64,000 bases of DNA, from contig CM053260.1 in assembly GCA_028583405.1 (NCBI GenBank), positions 10,686,660-10,750,659 on the forward strand, in the 5' to 3' direction. The position numbers were made by a program, and so were the translations under genes. Origin of the DNA: Pogonophryne albipinna (lineage: Eukaryota; Chordata; Actinopteri; Perciformes; Artedidraconidae). Below are positions 52,838-62,580 of the stretch, in pieces (position 1 is the stretch's first letter; each line of letters begins with the position of its first letter). A model generated the notes under the pieces. That model was not told the origin of the DNA. It was given only the letters and a program-made list of their open reading frames with translations, and did no database searches.

Positions 52838-54660
52838 CAATAAATCAATCAATCAATGTTTATTTATATAGCCCAATATCACAAATGTTACATTTGTCTC
52901 AGTGGACTTCACAGTTTGTACAAAATATCAGTATGACAATACGACACCCTCTGTCCTTAGACCCTCACATCGTACAAGGAAAAACTTCCGAAGAAAACCC
53001 ACAGTTTTAAAGGGAAAAATGGGAGAAACCTCAGGGAGAGCAACAGAGGAGGGATCCCTCTCCCAGGACGGACAGACGTGCAATAGATGCCGTGTGTAAA
53101 TTGAAAAGATAATACATTTGCAACATAGGTAGTCCAAATGTTTGGAAATGCATGTGTGTATAATAGGAAGATGAATCCACGAGGATATCCATCCAGGACC
53201 TATGATCCATGACCACAGCCACGACTCAAGATCCAGGGCTCGCGATGCAGGACACAGGACCGCAGGATCATCCATGACTCCGGATCCCAGCGTATATAGA
53301 CACCAAAAAGAAAGAAATTTGGGGAAGCTGGGTTAATCGGAACATGAGAGTACACAGGTATAGACAGGGAGAAGGAAGAAGTAAGATGTCCCCCGACAAA
53401 CTAAGCCTATATCAGCAAAACTAGGGGCTGAATCTAATCAGCCCTAACTATAAGCTTTATCAAAAAGGAAGGTCTTAAGCGCATTCTTAAAAACGGATAG
53501 GGTGTCTGCCGCCCGAACACAAACTGGAAGCTGATTCCACAAATGTGGAGCTTGATAAGAAAAGGCTCTGGCTCCCATTGTACTTTTAGAGACTCTAGGA
53601 ACAACCAACAACCCTGCATTCTTGGAACGCAATGCCCTAGTAGGACAGTAGGGTATAATGAGTTCTTTAAGGTAAGATGGCGCCTGCCCATTAAGGGCTT
53701 TGTAGGCGAGAAGAAGAATTTTAAATTCTATCCTGTGTTCTATAGGGAGCCAGTGTAAGGCAGCCAGAACAGGAGTAATGTGGTCCCTTTTCCTAACTCT
53801 GGTTAGTACACGAGCTGCAGCATTTTGAATCAGCTGAAGCGACTTGACTGACTTCTTGGTACACCCTGATAATAAAGAGTTACAATAATCCAGCCTTGAA
53901 GTAACAAATGCATGGACTAGTTTCTCTGCATCGTTTTGAGGCAAGATATGCCTGATTTTTGCAATGTTACGTAGATGGAAGTAGGCGGTCCTTGAAATTG
54001 ATTTTATGTGGGCGTTAAAGGATAAATCCTGATCAAATATAACACCAAGATTCCTTACAGTCTCACTGGAGGCCAAATTAATGCCATCCATAGTTAGTAT
54101 ATCTTTAGATAATTTGTTTCGTAGATTCTTCGGGCCAAGTACAATAACTTCAGTTTTGGTCGTGTTTAACATCAAAAAGTTTAAGGTCATCCATGTTTTT
54201 AAGTCCTTGAGACTGTCTTGAATTTTATTTAGATGATTAATTTCATCAGGCTTGATTGATAAATATAGTTGAGTATCATCTGCATAACAATGAAAATGTA
54301 CAGAATGATTCCTTATAATATTGCCTAACGGAAGCATATATAATGTGAACAAAATAGGTCCGAGCACTGAGCCCTGTGGCACTCCATGGCTAACTTTGGT
54401 TTGCGTGGAAGATTCATCATTGACACGTACAAACTGAGAGCGTTCAGATAGATAGGACCTAAACCAGCCTAAAGCAGTTCCCTGTATGCCAACTAAGTGC
54501 TCTAGTCTTTGCAATAAGATATCATGATCGATAGTATCAAATGCAGCACTGAGATCGAGCAAAACAAGAATAGAGACAAGTCCCTTGTCAGAGGCTATTA
54601 GAATGTCATTTGTGACACATTTTAGCTGAAAAATCGTGTCCTGCATTGAAAATGTCACTG
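52838..54660 (-). mobile_element. L2-type LINE, 5'-truncated
   Basis: A minus-strand element with a reverse transcriptase frame, then a 3' untranslated region that ends near 52838 in ATTGATTGATTGATTT. Such short tandem tails are typical of L2-like LINEs. The 5' side stops abruptly around 54640, within reverse transcriptase, so the endonuclease region is missing. Confidence 0.82.
53444..54658 (-). CDS. L2 LINE reverse transcriptase fragment
   Basis: A 404-residue open frame without stops. It shows reverse transcriptase motif A (LDLSAAFDTIDH), motif B (GVPQGSVLGPILFTLY) and the catalytic YADDTQLY box. The distal domain typical of L2/CR1 follows, with SRLDYCNSLLSG, LQLIQNAAARVL and HWLPIEHRIEFKILLL. 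The N-terminal endonuclease is absent because of 5' truncation, so the element could not move by itself. The enzyme normally primes reverse transcription at a nicked genomic target. The uninterrupted frame points to recent insertion. Confidence 0.9.
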   Translation of the reverse strand: MTFSMQDTIFQLKCVTNDILIASDKGLVSILVLLDLSAAFDTIDHDILLQRLEHLVGIQGTALGWFRSYLSERSQFVRVNDESSTQTKVSHGVPQGSVLGPILFTLYMLPLGNIIRNHSVHFHCYADDTQLYLSIKPDEINHLNKIQDSLKDLKTWMTLNFLMLNTTKTEVIVLGPKNLRNKLSKDILTMDGINLASSETVRNLGVIFDQDLSFNAHIKSISRTAYFHLRNIAKIRHILPQNDAEKLVHAFVTSRLDYCNSLLSGCTKKSVKSLQLIQNAAARVLTRVRKRDHITPVLAALHWLPIEHRIEFKILLLAYKALNGQAPSYLKELIIPYCPTRALRSKNAGLLVVPRVSKSTMGARAFSYQAPHLWNQLPVCVRAADTLSVFKNALKTFLFDKAYS

Positions 54661-55207
54661 AAGTACAGCCAACTTAAAGCAAGCACAGAAAATGTCACCT
54701 ACTCATAAGGCAGAGCTGCTTTTGTCAGTGTTGTCATATTACTATTAATACTAGGAAGGCTTTAGGTAATGTTTTTGTTGATCAAGGTGGAGCTAAATGT
54801 AACTGTATCTCAAAGTAATTAGTTCAATTTGTGATAGTAAATGAAGTTTTATAGGTCTTAACAAAACTTGTGTAAACTCTTCTGAGAAAAGAAGCAAACA
54901 ATATTTACTGCTAAGATGTGGTGGAGTATAGGTGTAAGGTAGCATAAAACCAAATAAATTCTAGCACACTTACACACAAGGGGATAATGATGTTGGTGGT
55001 GATGAAGGCAGTGCTATTGTGTTTCCATGGCTCTTTAAAAGTGACACAAAAGTGACTTCCAGGAGTGCATTTAAAATAAATGTGTTTACTTGGTTTCATT
55101 CTGGAAATACATAGATGGATGAAAACCGTCGGTTGTAAACGCTTAAACGTGTAAAACATAAGGCAAAATGTCCTCTTGCACTTAAAAACAAACAAATCAG
55201 AGACTCA
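54661..55207. other. Spacer between L2 and DIRS elements
   Basis: AT-rich; no gene or repeat recognised. Confidence 0.6.
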
Positions 55208-55392
55208 CGTTCTCATTCATAATACTCTGTTCGATGTCTCCCTATGGGATGCGCCTCAACGCGTATGCAAACAGAAGCATCAATCTCATTACGCCAATCC
55301 TGTTTGGCTGGTGATCTTGACGTCAGCGTCAGGGAATCCACCCACCCTTTAAGTAGCTGCGTCATTCAAACACCTCTTCTCGCTTCAGAGCT
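55208..55392 (+). repeat. Left inverted terminal repeat of DIRS element
   Basis: Reverse complement of about 59240-59440. Shared blocks include GCGCCTCAACGCGTATGC and TGACGTCAGCGTCAGGGAA. The left copy lacks about 15 bp present in the right copy. Confidence 0.85.
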
Positions 55393-55499
55393 CATCTCGA
55401 ATATCAATAGCCGGGCTAGCTTAACGGTCAACAGACTGAACCCAAGCTAACATTCGGTCGACGGGCGCTTGCCGGTTACTTTTTTGCTTTGCAGAAGAA

Positions 55500-55860
55500 T
55501 TGAACAAATATTAACACACCAGTTAATATTGTAATCTGCCCCGCCGTTTTTTCTTTCCAAATAACGGTAAGGTTTGATTTTTTGCTTCAAACAGTAACAT
55601 ACCTGTTGCTAGTTTATCCCTCTGCGCCGACACGGACTCTTCTCTCCCTCACACCAGAAGAGACGGAGATAAGAAAGATATTAACACACCAGTTAATATT
55701 TTTTAAAGAAAAATCTACCCCGTCGTTTTTTCCTTTCGGAATAACGATAAGGTTGGATTTTTTTCGATAACATACCTGTTACTAGCTTGTCCCTCCGCGC
55801 CGACACCCCGGCAAACGAGGATGGACCCTTCTCTCCCTCACACCAGAGGAGTCGGAGGCT
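55500..55860 (+). repeat. Tandem duplication in DIRS 5' leader, plus 8-bp minisatellite
   Basis: A segment beginning TTAACACACCAGTTAATATT occurs at about 55511 and again at about 55681. Each copy is followed by the same leader ending in TCTCTCCCTCACACCAG. The second copy runs into repeats of CGGAGGCT at about 55850-55910. Confidence 0.8.
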
Positions 55861-57490
55861 CGGAGGCTCGGAGGCTCGGAGGCTCGGAGGCTCGGAGGCT
55901 CGGCTCGGAGGCTGCGGGTTTAGGATCTCGGGCACGGACTCACACCAGGTCTGCTCGTCCTGCCTTGGGCTGGAACACGCCCAGGAAGCTATCGATACCC
56001 CCGGTTCGTGCGGGCATTGTGCCCGCTTCACCATCAAGACTCTCCGCTTGTGCCCGCTTCACCATCAAGACTCTCCGCCGATGGCTAGCGCGCCAAGCTA
56101 GCCTGTCGGGACGGGACCCCTTCATGTCCGTTGATTCGCCGGCCGGCAATCGGGACATGGTGGCGACTGCTGCGGAGATTGAGCCCCGTGCTGTGTCAGG
56201 CTGGGGCCCGGTGGCGGCAAGAGCCGCGAGAGCGGAGCCCCGCGCTGTGTCAAGCTGGGGCTCCCAACTAGACCTCACCGTGGTTCTACCCGTGGAGGAT
56301 GTCCTACAGCTGGATTATATGGAGGAGGATGAAGAGGATGCCTCTGAGTTCCTCTTATCCGACTCGGATGAGCACGAAGATGACATCTTCGTTTCATCTG
56401 CCCAGGCTGCCAAGCCGGAGGCGATGTCCGCTCCCCCGGGCGAAAGCAGACCAGCTTCGCCCTGCCTCAGTATGGACTTGCAGACCGTGTGCCAACGCGC
56501 TGCGTCCAGGCTGGACATCCCCTGGCCTGAAGTGGCCAAGGAGACCTCCAGATCTCGCTATGAGGGGAAGAACTTGCCCCAAGCAGCGAGGATGAGGAAG
56601 CAGCTTCTCCCAGTCTTTCCAGAGATGCTGGACGAGGTGTCGGTCTCGTGGAGAGACCGCCCTTGCAGCAACAAGGCATGCCGCCCATGGAACCGCTGGT
56701 GGCAGCCCACCTCCAACCGCGGCTGGCTTCGGCACCGAGCAGGAACCCTACGCTACCGGCAAAGGCAGACCGCTTCCAGTCAGCAATGACCGAACGAGCC
56801 TATAAAGCCGCAGCTTTGTCCGCCAGGGCGCTCAACGTCTCCTCGCTGCTGACCGCCTACCAGGCGGAGCTCTGCGAGGACATGATGATCAAACCTGAGC
56901 CTGCCGTGTGGGACGAAATCGCAGCGATCACGGACATTTGCCTCCGTGTGCAGCGCTGTGCAGTCCAAGCCACGGGCAAAGCACTGGGGATAATGGTGGT
57001 ACAGGAGAGAGCCAGGTGGCTTACCCTGATGAACCTTCCAGACCGGGAAAAAGAGGACGTCTTGGACATGCCTATTGTTCCCGAGGGCATATTTGGCTCC
57101 GCTCTAGCTTCGAAGAAGACACGAGGCGAGGACGAGCTGGCCAAGAAAGCCTCCGGTTCCGGCAGCAGCCGCTCAGGGACAGCAGGCCCAGACTTTCAGC
57201 CACCAGACGAGGAAGAAGAAGAGGGCGGCCTGACAGCCTCCTCTCCTCTCCTCGATAAAGGAGCTGGAAGTTCCCTGTTCTCCAGCTCCAGAACACGTTC
57301 CAGTGTTAGATGGTCATGTGTTTCCGGTGTGCAACCATGCCCCCATCTTCCCGCCGCCTCAGGTGATATTAGAACGTCATCCTCAAGTTCGCGCCATGAG
57401 GGAAATGGACATAACATCAACGACAGCAAGCTCCGCTGCTCGTTTAAGTCACACAAACACATGTCATCACTATTGTCTTTTAATAAATAA
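55821..57490 (+). pseudogene. DIRS Gag-like protein, frameshifted
   Basis: Coding sequence runs in one frame from 55821 to about 56665 and continues in another to 57490. The first part has a GGSEARRL repeat made by the CGGAGGCT minisatellite and an acidic LDYMEEDEEDASEF stretch. The second has helical segments (AYKAAALSARALNVSSLLTA, AAITDICLRVQRCAVQATGK), as in DIRS Gag. A one-base change near 56660-56670 best explains the switch. No zinc knuckle was seen. Gag would package the element RNA. Confidence 0.65.
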
Positions 57491-59072
57491 TTTTCCACTG
57501 TCGTTTCCAGCCTTGAAGCCAAGGGCGCAGTCAATAAAAATGAAAAGAAAGACAATAAAAACAATAAACAGTCTGACGTCTACCCCCCTTCTAAGAGTGG
57601 CTGCTACCTCTCTCAGAAGGCGGACGATGGACGGGGCTGTGAAGGCATCACCGCCACGCGCATGCGCAGTGTCGACCGGAGTTGTCAACCTGGGGTACCA
57701 CCGTGTTCAGACACTAGAGGGCCCCATAACACAACAAATAAAGACACTGAGGGCAGACGACAGAGATGTGACATCTCTACTCGCTTTGAGAAGCGAAAAG
57801 TGGAGGATGCTCACAAATTCTGCTTGGGTTTTCAAGACGATAACACAGGGTTACAGACTCCAATTCGCTGTCACCCCCCCTCATTTTTCGGGCATTCTGC
57901 ATTCGCAAGCCCGGGGAGAGTCGGCCCATATTCTGGAGCAAGAGATTCTCTCGCTACTAGACAAGAAGGCTATATCTATAATACCCTCCGAACAGAGTCA
58001 GAGGCCTGGCACTATGGGCCTGGCCCGTCAGTGGTATAACCTGAATACAGTGGGGCTCCCTCAGAAGGTGATAAACACTATTCAGAGTGCAAGAGCTTCC
58101 TCCACCAGGTCCCTCTATGACTGTAAGTGGAGGGTGTTTGAGGAGTGGTGCCTTCAAAAAGGAAACATCTCTTTTCAATGTCCTGTCGGGGTGATTCTAT
58201 CATTTCTACAGGACTTGATTGATAAACACAGAGCTTTCTCTACGATCAAAGTGTACCTGGCTGCTATTGCTGCATGCCATGTGGGCTTTGAGGGAAAGAC
58301 GGCTAGCCAACATCCCTTGGTCTGCCGTTTTATGAAAGGGGCTCGCAGGATCCTCCCTGTGTCCAGGTCACTGGTGCCCTTATGGGACTTGGCAGTGGTT
58401 TTAGATGGGCTCACTCGACCTCCATTTGAACCCCTGGAAGAAGCTGACATGAAACACCTGTCACTAAAGACAGTGTTGTTACTGGCTCTAGCATCTGCCA
58501 AGCGAGTCAGTGACACTCATGCGCTCTCTGTACATCCTTCATGCACTCAGTTTTCCCCGGGAAAAACGAGAGTGTTGCTGAAGCCCAACCCTGCCTTTGT
58601 ACCTAAGGTGGTTGGCTCATGTACCCCCATTGACATTGAGGCATTACCTCCGCCACTGTGTTCCTCTGAGGAACAGCGGCCGAATTTGCTGTGCCCAGTC
58701 CGTGCTTTACGCATCTATATGGACAGGTCAAAAGAGTTTCGATGCAATGACCAACTCTTTGTATCCTGGGCTAACCCTCATAAGGGCAAGCCCGTTACCA
58801 GGCAACGGCTCTCCCACTGGATTGTGGAAGCGATTGCTCTGGTTTATACGAGTCAGGGTTTGCAGGCACCAATGGGCCTGCGTGCTCATTCTACTCGTGG
58901 ACTGGCTATATCCTGGGCTTTGTTCAAGGGTGTTTCCATCCAAGACATTTGTGCAGCAGCGAGCTGGTCCTCACCGCTCACTTTTGTCCGCTTTTACAGG
59001 CTAGATGTCTCTGCTCCAAGTGTGGCCCGCGCAGTGCTAGGCCCCGTGTTGAGACAGGGTTCTACCTGTTAA
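57303..59072 (+). CDS. DIRS fusion frame: reverse transcriptase start joined to tyrosine recombinase
   Basis: The open frame is 589 codons; the true start is unclear because the first third overlaps the Gag frame. About 57770-58000 holds the N-terminal end of DIRS reverse transcriptase (GYRLQFAVTPPHFSGIL, ILEQEILSLLDKKAI). Near 58005-58030 it jumps in frame into the recombinase. The recombinase looks complete: core-binding part (STRSLYDCKWRVFEEWC), catalytic Arg in ASAKRVSD (about 58490-58515), the HxxR box in RAHSTRG (about 58881-58901) and the nucleophile region RFYRLD (about 58989-59006). It could act on element circles supplied by other copies. Confidence 0.82.
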   Translation: MLDGHVFPVCNHAPIFPPPQVILERHPQVRAMREMDITSTTASSAARLSHTNTCHHYCLLINNFPLSFPALKPRAQSIKMKRKTIKTINSLTSTPLLRVAATSLRRRTMDGAVKASPPRACAVSTGVVNLGYHRVQTLEGPITQQIKTLRADDRDVTSLLALRSEKWRMLTNSAWVFKTITQGYRLQFAVTPPHFSGILHSQARGESAHILEQEILSLLDKKAISIIPSEQSQRPGTMGLARQWYNLNTVGLPQKVINTIQSARASSTRSLYDCKWRVFEEWCLQKGNISFQCPVGVILSFLQDLIDKHRAFSTIKVYLAAIAACHVGFEGKTASQHPLVCRFMKGARRILPVSRSLVPLWDLAVVLDGLTRPPFEPLEEADMKHLSLKTVLLLALASAKRVSDTHALSVHPSCTQFSPGKTRVLLKPNPAFVPKVVGSCTPIDIEALPPPLCSSEEQRPNLLCPVRALRIYMDRSKEFRCNDQLFVSWANPHKGKPVTRQRLSHWIVEAIALVYTSQGLQAPMGLRAHSTRGLAISWALFKGVSIQDICAAASWSSPLTFVRFYRLDVSAPSVARAVLGPVLRQGSTC

Positions 59073-59131
59073 GTTCTGGTTGTTTTGGTGATTTTCGAGA
59101 TAAGCATGTCTAGCAATACGGGAGTTTCAAT

Positions 59132-59225
59132 ATCCCATAGTGAGACATCGAACGGAGTGTTATGAATGAGAACTATAGGTTACTTACGTAACCCCAGTTC
59201 TCAGAGTAACATGAAGTGAGATGTC
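59132..59225 (+). repeat. Internal complementary region of DIRS element
   Basis: The first half (CCCATAGTGAGACATCGAAC to GAATGAGAAC) is complementary to the left outer end. The second half (ATAGGTTACTTACGTAACCC to GAGATGTCTCAC) is complementary to the right outer end. In DIRS replication this region templates the joining of the two ends. Confidence 0.85.
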
Positions 59226-59471
59226 TCACCAGATGGCCCTTCTTGCTAAGGCGAAGCGAGAAGAGGTGCTTATTTTGAATGACGCTGCGACGTAGCGCAA
59301 GCTACTTAAAGGGTGGGTGGATTCCCTGACGCTGACGTCAAGATCACCAGCCAATCAGGATTGGCGTAATGAGATTGATGCTTCTGTTTGCATACGCGTT
59401 GAGGCGCATCCCATAGTGAGACATCTCACTTCATGTTACTCTGAGAACTGGGGTTACGTAAGTAACCTATA

Positions 59472-60978
59472 GATATCCTGCACAAATACACAAGCTAGCA
59501 AGCTTTAACAGGTTCCACTCCGGATGTCCATATCAGCTAACAGGTGAAGCACTGTTTCACGCTCCTCATTTAACCGACATTTAACTCAAATCTGAACCAC
59601 CAATAGTTAATTTAATGTATAAGTTCATTATACATCTGTGTCACTATTTTTATACACCTTTTAACCACTTTTTCTCACTTGAAAATACATAAACAAAAGC
59701 CCATCTGCGACGTCTAATGACTGGAGCCGATCGTGCATCTCACCTGTAGGAACCCTGAGCTGCCCCAAGTGCCTGTGTGAGCTTCACTCATTGTAACTCC
59801 AACTTAAAATACTATCTATAACTGCTATTGCACATGAACATATATATGAGAAGATTACAGGTTCATCTATACAAAATAAATACTGTGGGTCCCCCATAAT
59901 CAAGTAAAATACCTCAACATTTTACCTAACTGCAATACTTGAGCAAATGTGGGCCTATACCATAAACTACATAGGGCCTGATTATGTTCTTCTGTAACTT
60001 TGTATATTTATCTATGATTAACTGAAATATAATATTTCATCACTTCGGCCAATGACATGATCCCAGAGACAGATGTGTAGTGAATGGTGGAACAACTTCA
60101 TGTATGAAGTATGAAGTTTTGGTCAGTTTGCCACATTCATCAATGCTTACTACAGAAAATAAGACCCATAGATGTTCCCATAGTCATCTCTAAACGCTGA
60201 TTAGGAAGCGATAATGATGTCACGACAGCAGGCGGGATGATGCACCACCTTCACCCCTCCACCACCACAGGAACCGTGTTTCCACTTGAAGCTTTTATTA
60301 GTTCAGTAATTGCATCGTACATCAAAGTTGTGAGGAGCCTGTACTGTCTGGGACGTGCCGATAAGGTGCCTGCATGTTGGATGACGGACAGTATCATCCA
60401 GTCTCTCTCACAACACCGCCTCCCTCAATGCTTTAATTAACTATCGACGGCGAATAAAAGCAGTTCTCTGTCACAATCCTGAAGAAAGTCCTGTAGTTGT
60501 ATTTGTCTGGTTAAAAAACAACACCTGCAGTTCAAGTATTGCTGATGTACCCTGAGCAAGGAATATGTAACCTGCTTTGGGGTCATTGCACGACGAGTCT
60601 CACCACTATCATTTATGCAAGAGGATAGAAATGTCATGACCTCTGCCCACAGAGTGCAGTGGGTCAAAAAAACATATTAGTAGGTTGGTAGGCATTCACC
60701 AGATGTCAACGGATTGATGGTGTACAGTATAATGCTGCATGGCCAGTGATTTGTTGCACTGTTGGTGCTTGTTTTCAAATATTTATTGTGGTGCATTTCG
60801 TGGGTAGAAGCAACTTTGAAACAAACATTTAATGATCTTAATGATATTTATAAGACATATAAAGTGCTTTGCTTGGAAAATTCAACTGTGCCTGAAAGTG
60901 TGTGTTTCCACAAAAAGGTCCTCTGCCCCCTTCATTAGGTTTTCCTCATCACACTTGCGTACATGGCATACACTACTG
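59472..60978. other. Intergenic stretch after DIRS element
   Basis: No gene, tRNA or recognisable element; short frames look random. Confidence 0.55.
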
Positions 60979-61325
60979 CAGTGTTTCTCAAACTTTTTCA
61001 TACCATGGACCACTTAACCAATAAAAAAACACTCGCGGACCACCTAACTCCACAAATATCCAAAAACACATCGTATTTTACAAATCGCCTGAAAATTGTA
61101 CAAACAAGTGGCCACATGTGTGATGAAGGTGCTTATTTGGGCTATATCATGCAATCGAAAGTGAAACTTAAGCTCGTTCCATTGCGGAGATATTCCCGCA
61201 ATAGTGCAAAAAACTTAAATAAATGTACTTATTTCAAATGTGAAATTTTACCAATATACTCACGGACCACTAGGGGGCGCTCACGGACCACCAGTGGTCC
61301 GCGGACCACACTTTGAGAAGCACTG
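60979..61325. mobile_element. hAT MITE with perfect 8-bp target duplication
   Basis: The ends CAGTGTTTCTCAAACTTTTT and CACTTTGAGAAGCACTG are inverted repeats. CACTACTG is present on both sides (60971-60978 and 61326-61333). It carries inner GCGGACCAC repeats and no transposase. The frames it contains are not genes. Confidence 0.9.
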
Positions 61326-62157
61326 CACTACTGGATCAAGATCAGCTCCTAAGCTAGAACTCAGATGAACTTAAGGCTGAAGGTATTTCAGGGCTTGTTT
61401 ATCTGGCTCGATGTAGTCAAAGACTTAACATCTAAGGAAATAAACACATCTTCAATACTGCAGACAAATGGACCATTCTTTGCCATGTAAACAATGAGAT
61501 TAAAGTATTGCACATCAGAAATTTACACATTATATATTAGACCAATTTATACTCCTCCCGATCTTCAGAAATGGAAAGCAAATGTTTAAAGAATATATCT
61601 AACACATGTATTTTACCAATGTTTACTTCACTTACATTATTGACTCAATTGAAATCTTGCATATTGTGTAAAACTTCATCATAGTGTCAACATGTAATAT
61701 TGAACTGAAATTGTATTCATGATTTTGAAGCCTAACTTTTAAAAACTCTAGGGGAATCTCTGGTTTATTCTTTCTTATTTAATAGTTTATAATAATAATA
61801 ATAATAATAATTATATATGTATTTTATTATTATTATTTATATGTTTTTATTTAAAAATGTTGAGCATGTCTGAAATGTTTGTAAATGGGAATGTTTTTAT
61901 TTCTATGAATAAATGAAATAATACAAACACAATTTCATTCTAAAACGATCTAAACTTTCACTAAAATCTCCTTGCTTGTCAACCTTTTCACACGTTATCT
62001 GGCACAGAGGAGCTCAAACATCACAGTGAAACCCTCTGATGTTAAAGGAGCTCTCACTGCAGGAACAGGGACGAATTCTTAAGCTGACTTGCAGAAAACA
62101 ATGTTTTGTGTGATGAAGGTGTTGCTTGAATAAATAGCAAGCTTCAAGTAGATTTAC
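61326..62157. other. Intergenic AT-rich stretch
   Basis: Only an (ATA)n-like run near 61790-61840 stands out; no gene seen. Confidence 0.6.
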
Positions 62158-62580
62158 TAGATTGGTCGTCCCAAAATCAAGGCTAAAGCAGCGAAGAGAC
62201 AGAGCCTTTGCTGTTGCAGCTCCAAAATTATGGAACGAATTGCCCCTCCAGGTTAGACTTGCTCCAACTCTGCCTGTTTTTAAATCTCGTTTAAAAACCC
62301 ACTTCTTTTCCCAGGCATTTACAGGCCAGGTGACACTTGTGCTTTTAAATTTGGGTTTTTATCTTACTAGTGTTTTGTATTGTTTTTACGTCATGTATGA
62401 GAGTTTTTCAGTCTGTGGCTTCTGATCTGGTTTCATTGTCTCGTGTTTTACATTTGTTTCATGTCCTGTCTGTTTTGTATGTATTTATGCTATGTTTTTA
62501 TACAGTTGTTGATGTACAGCACTTTGTTCAACTCTGTTGTTTTTAAATGTGCTATAGAAATAAAATGGATTGGATTGGAT
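62158..62580 (+). mobile_element. L2-type LINE 3' fragment
   Basis: The start encodes the C-terminal end of an L2 protein (RDRAFAVAAPKLWNELPLQV, LPVFKSRLKTHFF). An untranslated region with an AATAAA-like signal follows, ending in a TGGATTGGATTGGAT tail. It is a 5'-truncated copy about 420 bp long, of a different subfamily from the one at 52838-54660 judging by the tail. Confidence 0.82.

Larger units (their letters stand above)
55208..59471 (+). mobile_element. DIRS1-type retrotransposon with internal deletion
   Basis: Inverted terminal repeats lie at about 55208-55392 and 59240-59471. An internal complementary region at about 59132-59225 has one half complementary to the left outer end and one half to the right outer end. 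That three-part arrangement defines DIRS1-type elements, which circularise and insert with a tyrosine recombinase. Inside lie a Gag-like region and a frame joining the start of reverse transcriptase to a complete tyrosine recombinase. Central reverse transcriptase, RNase H and methyltransferase-like sequence is missing, so the element is about 4.3 kb. Confidence 0.88.

Noticed and set aside
60979..61316. 117-codon frame near 61 kb
   Set aside because: It overlaps a hAT MITE with perfect target duplication and is noncoding.
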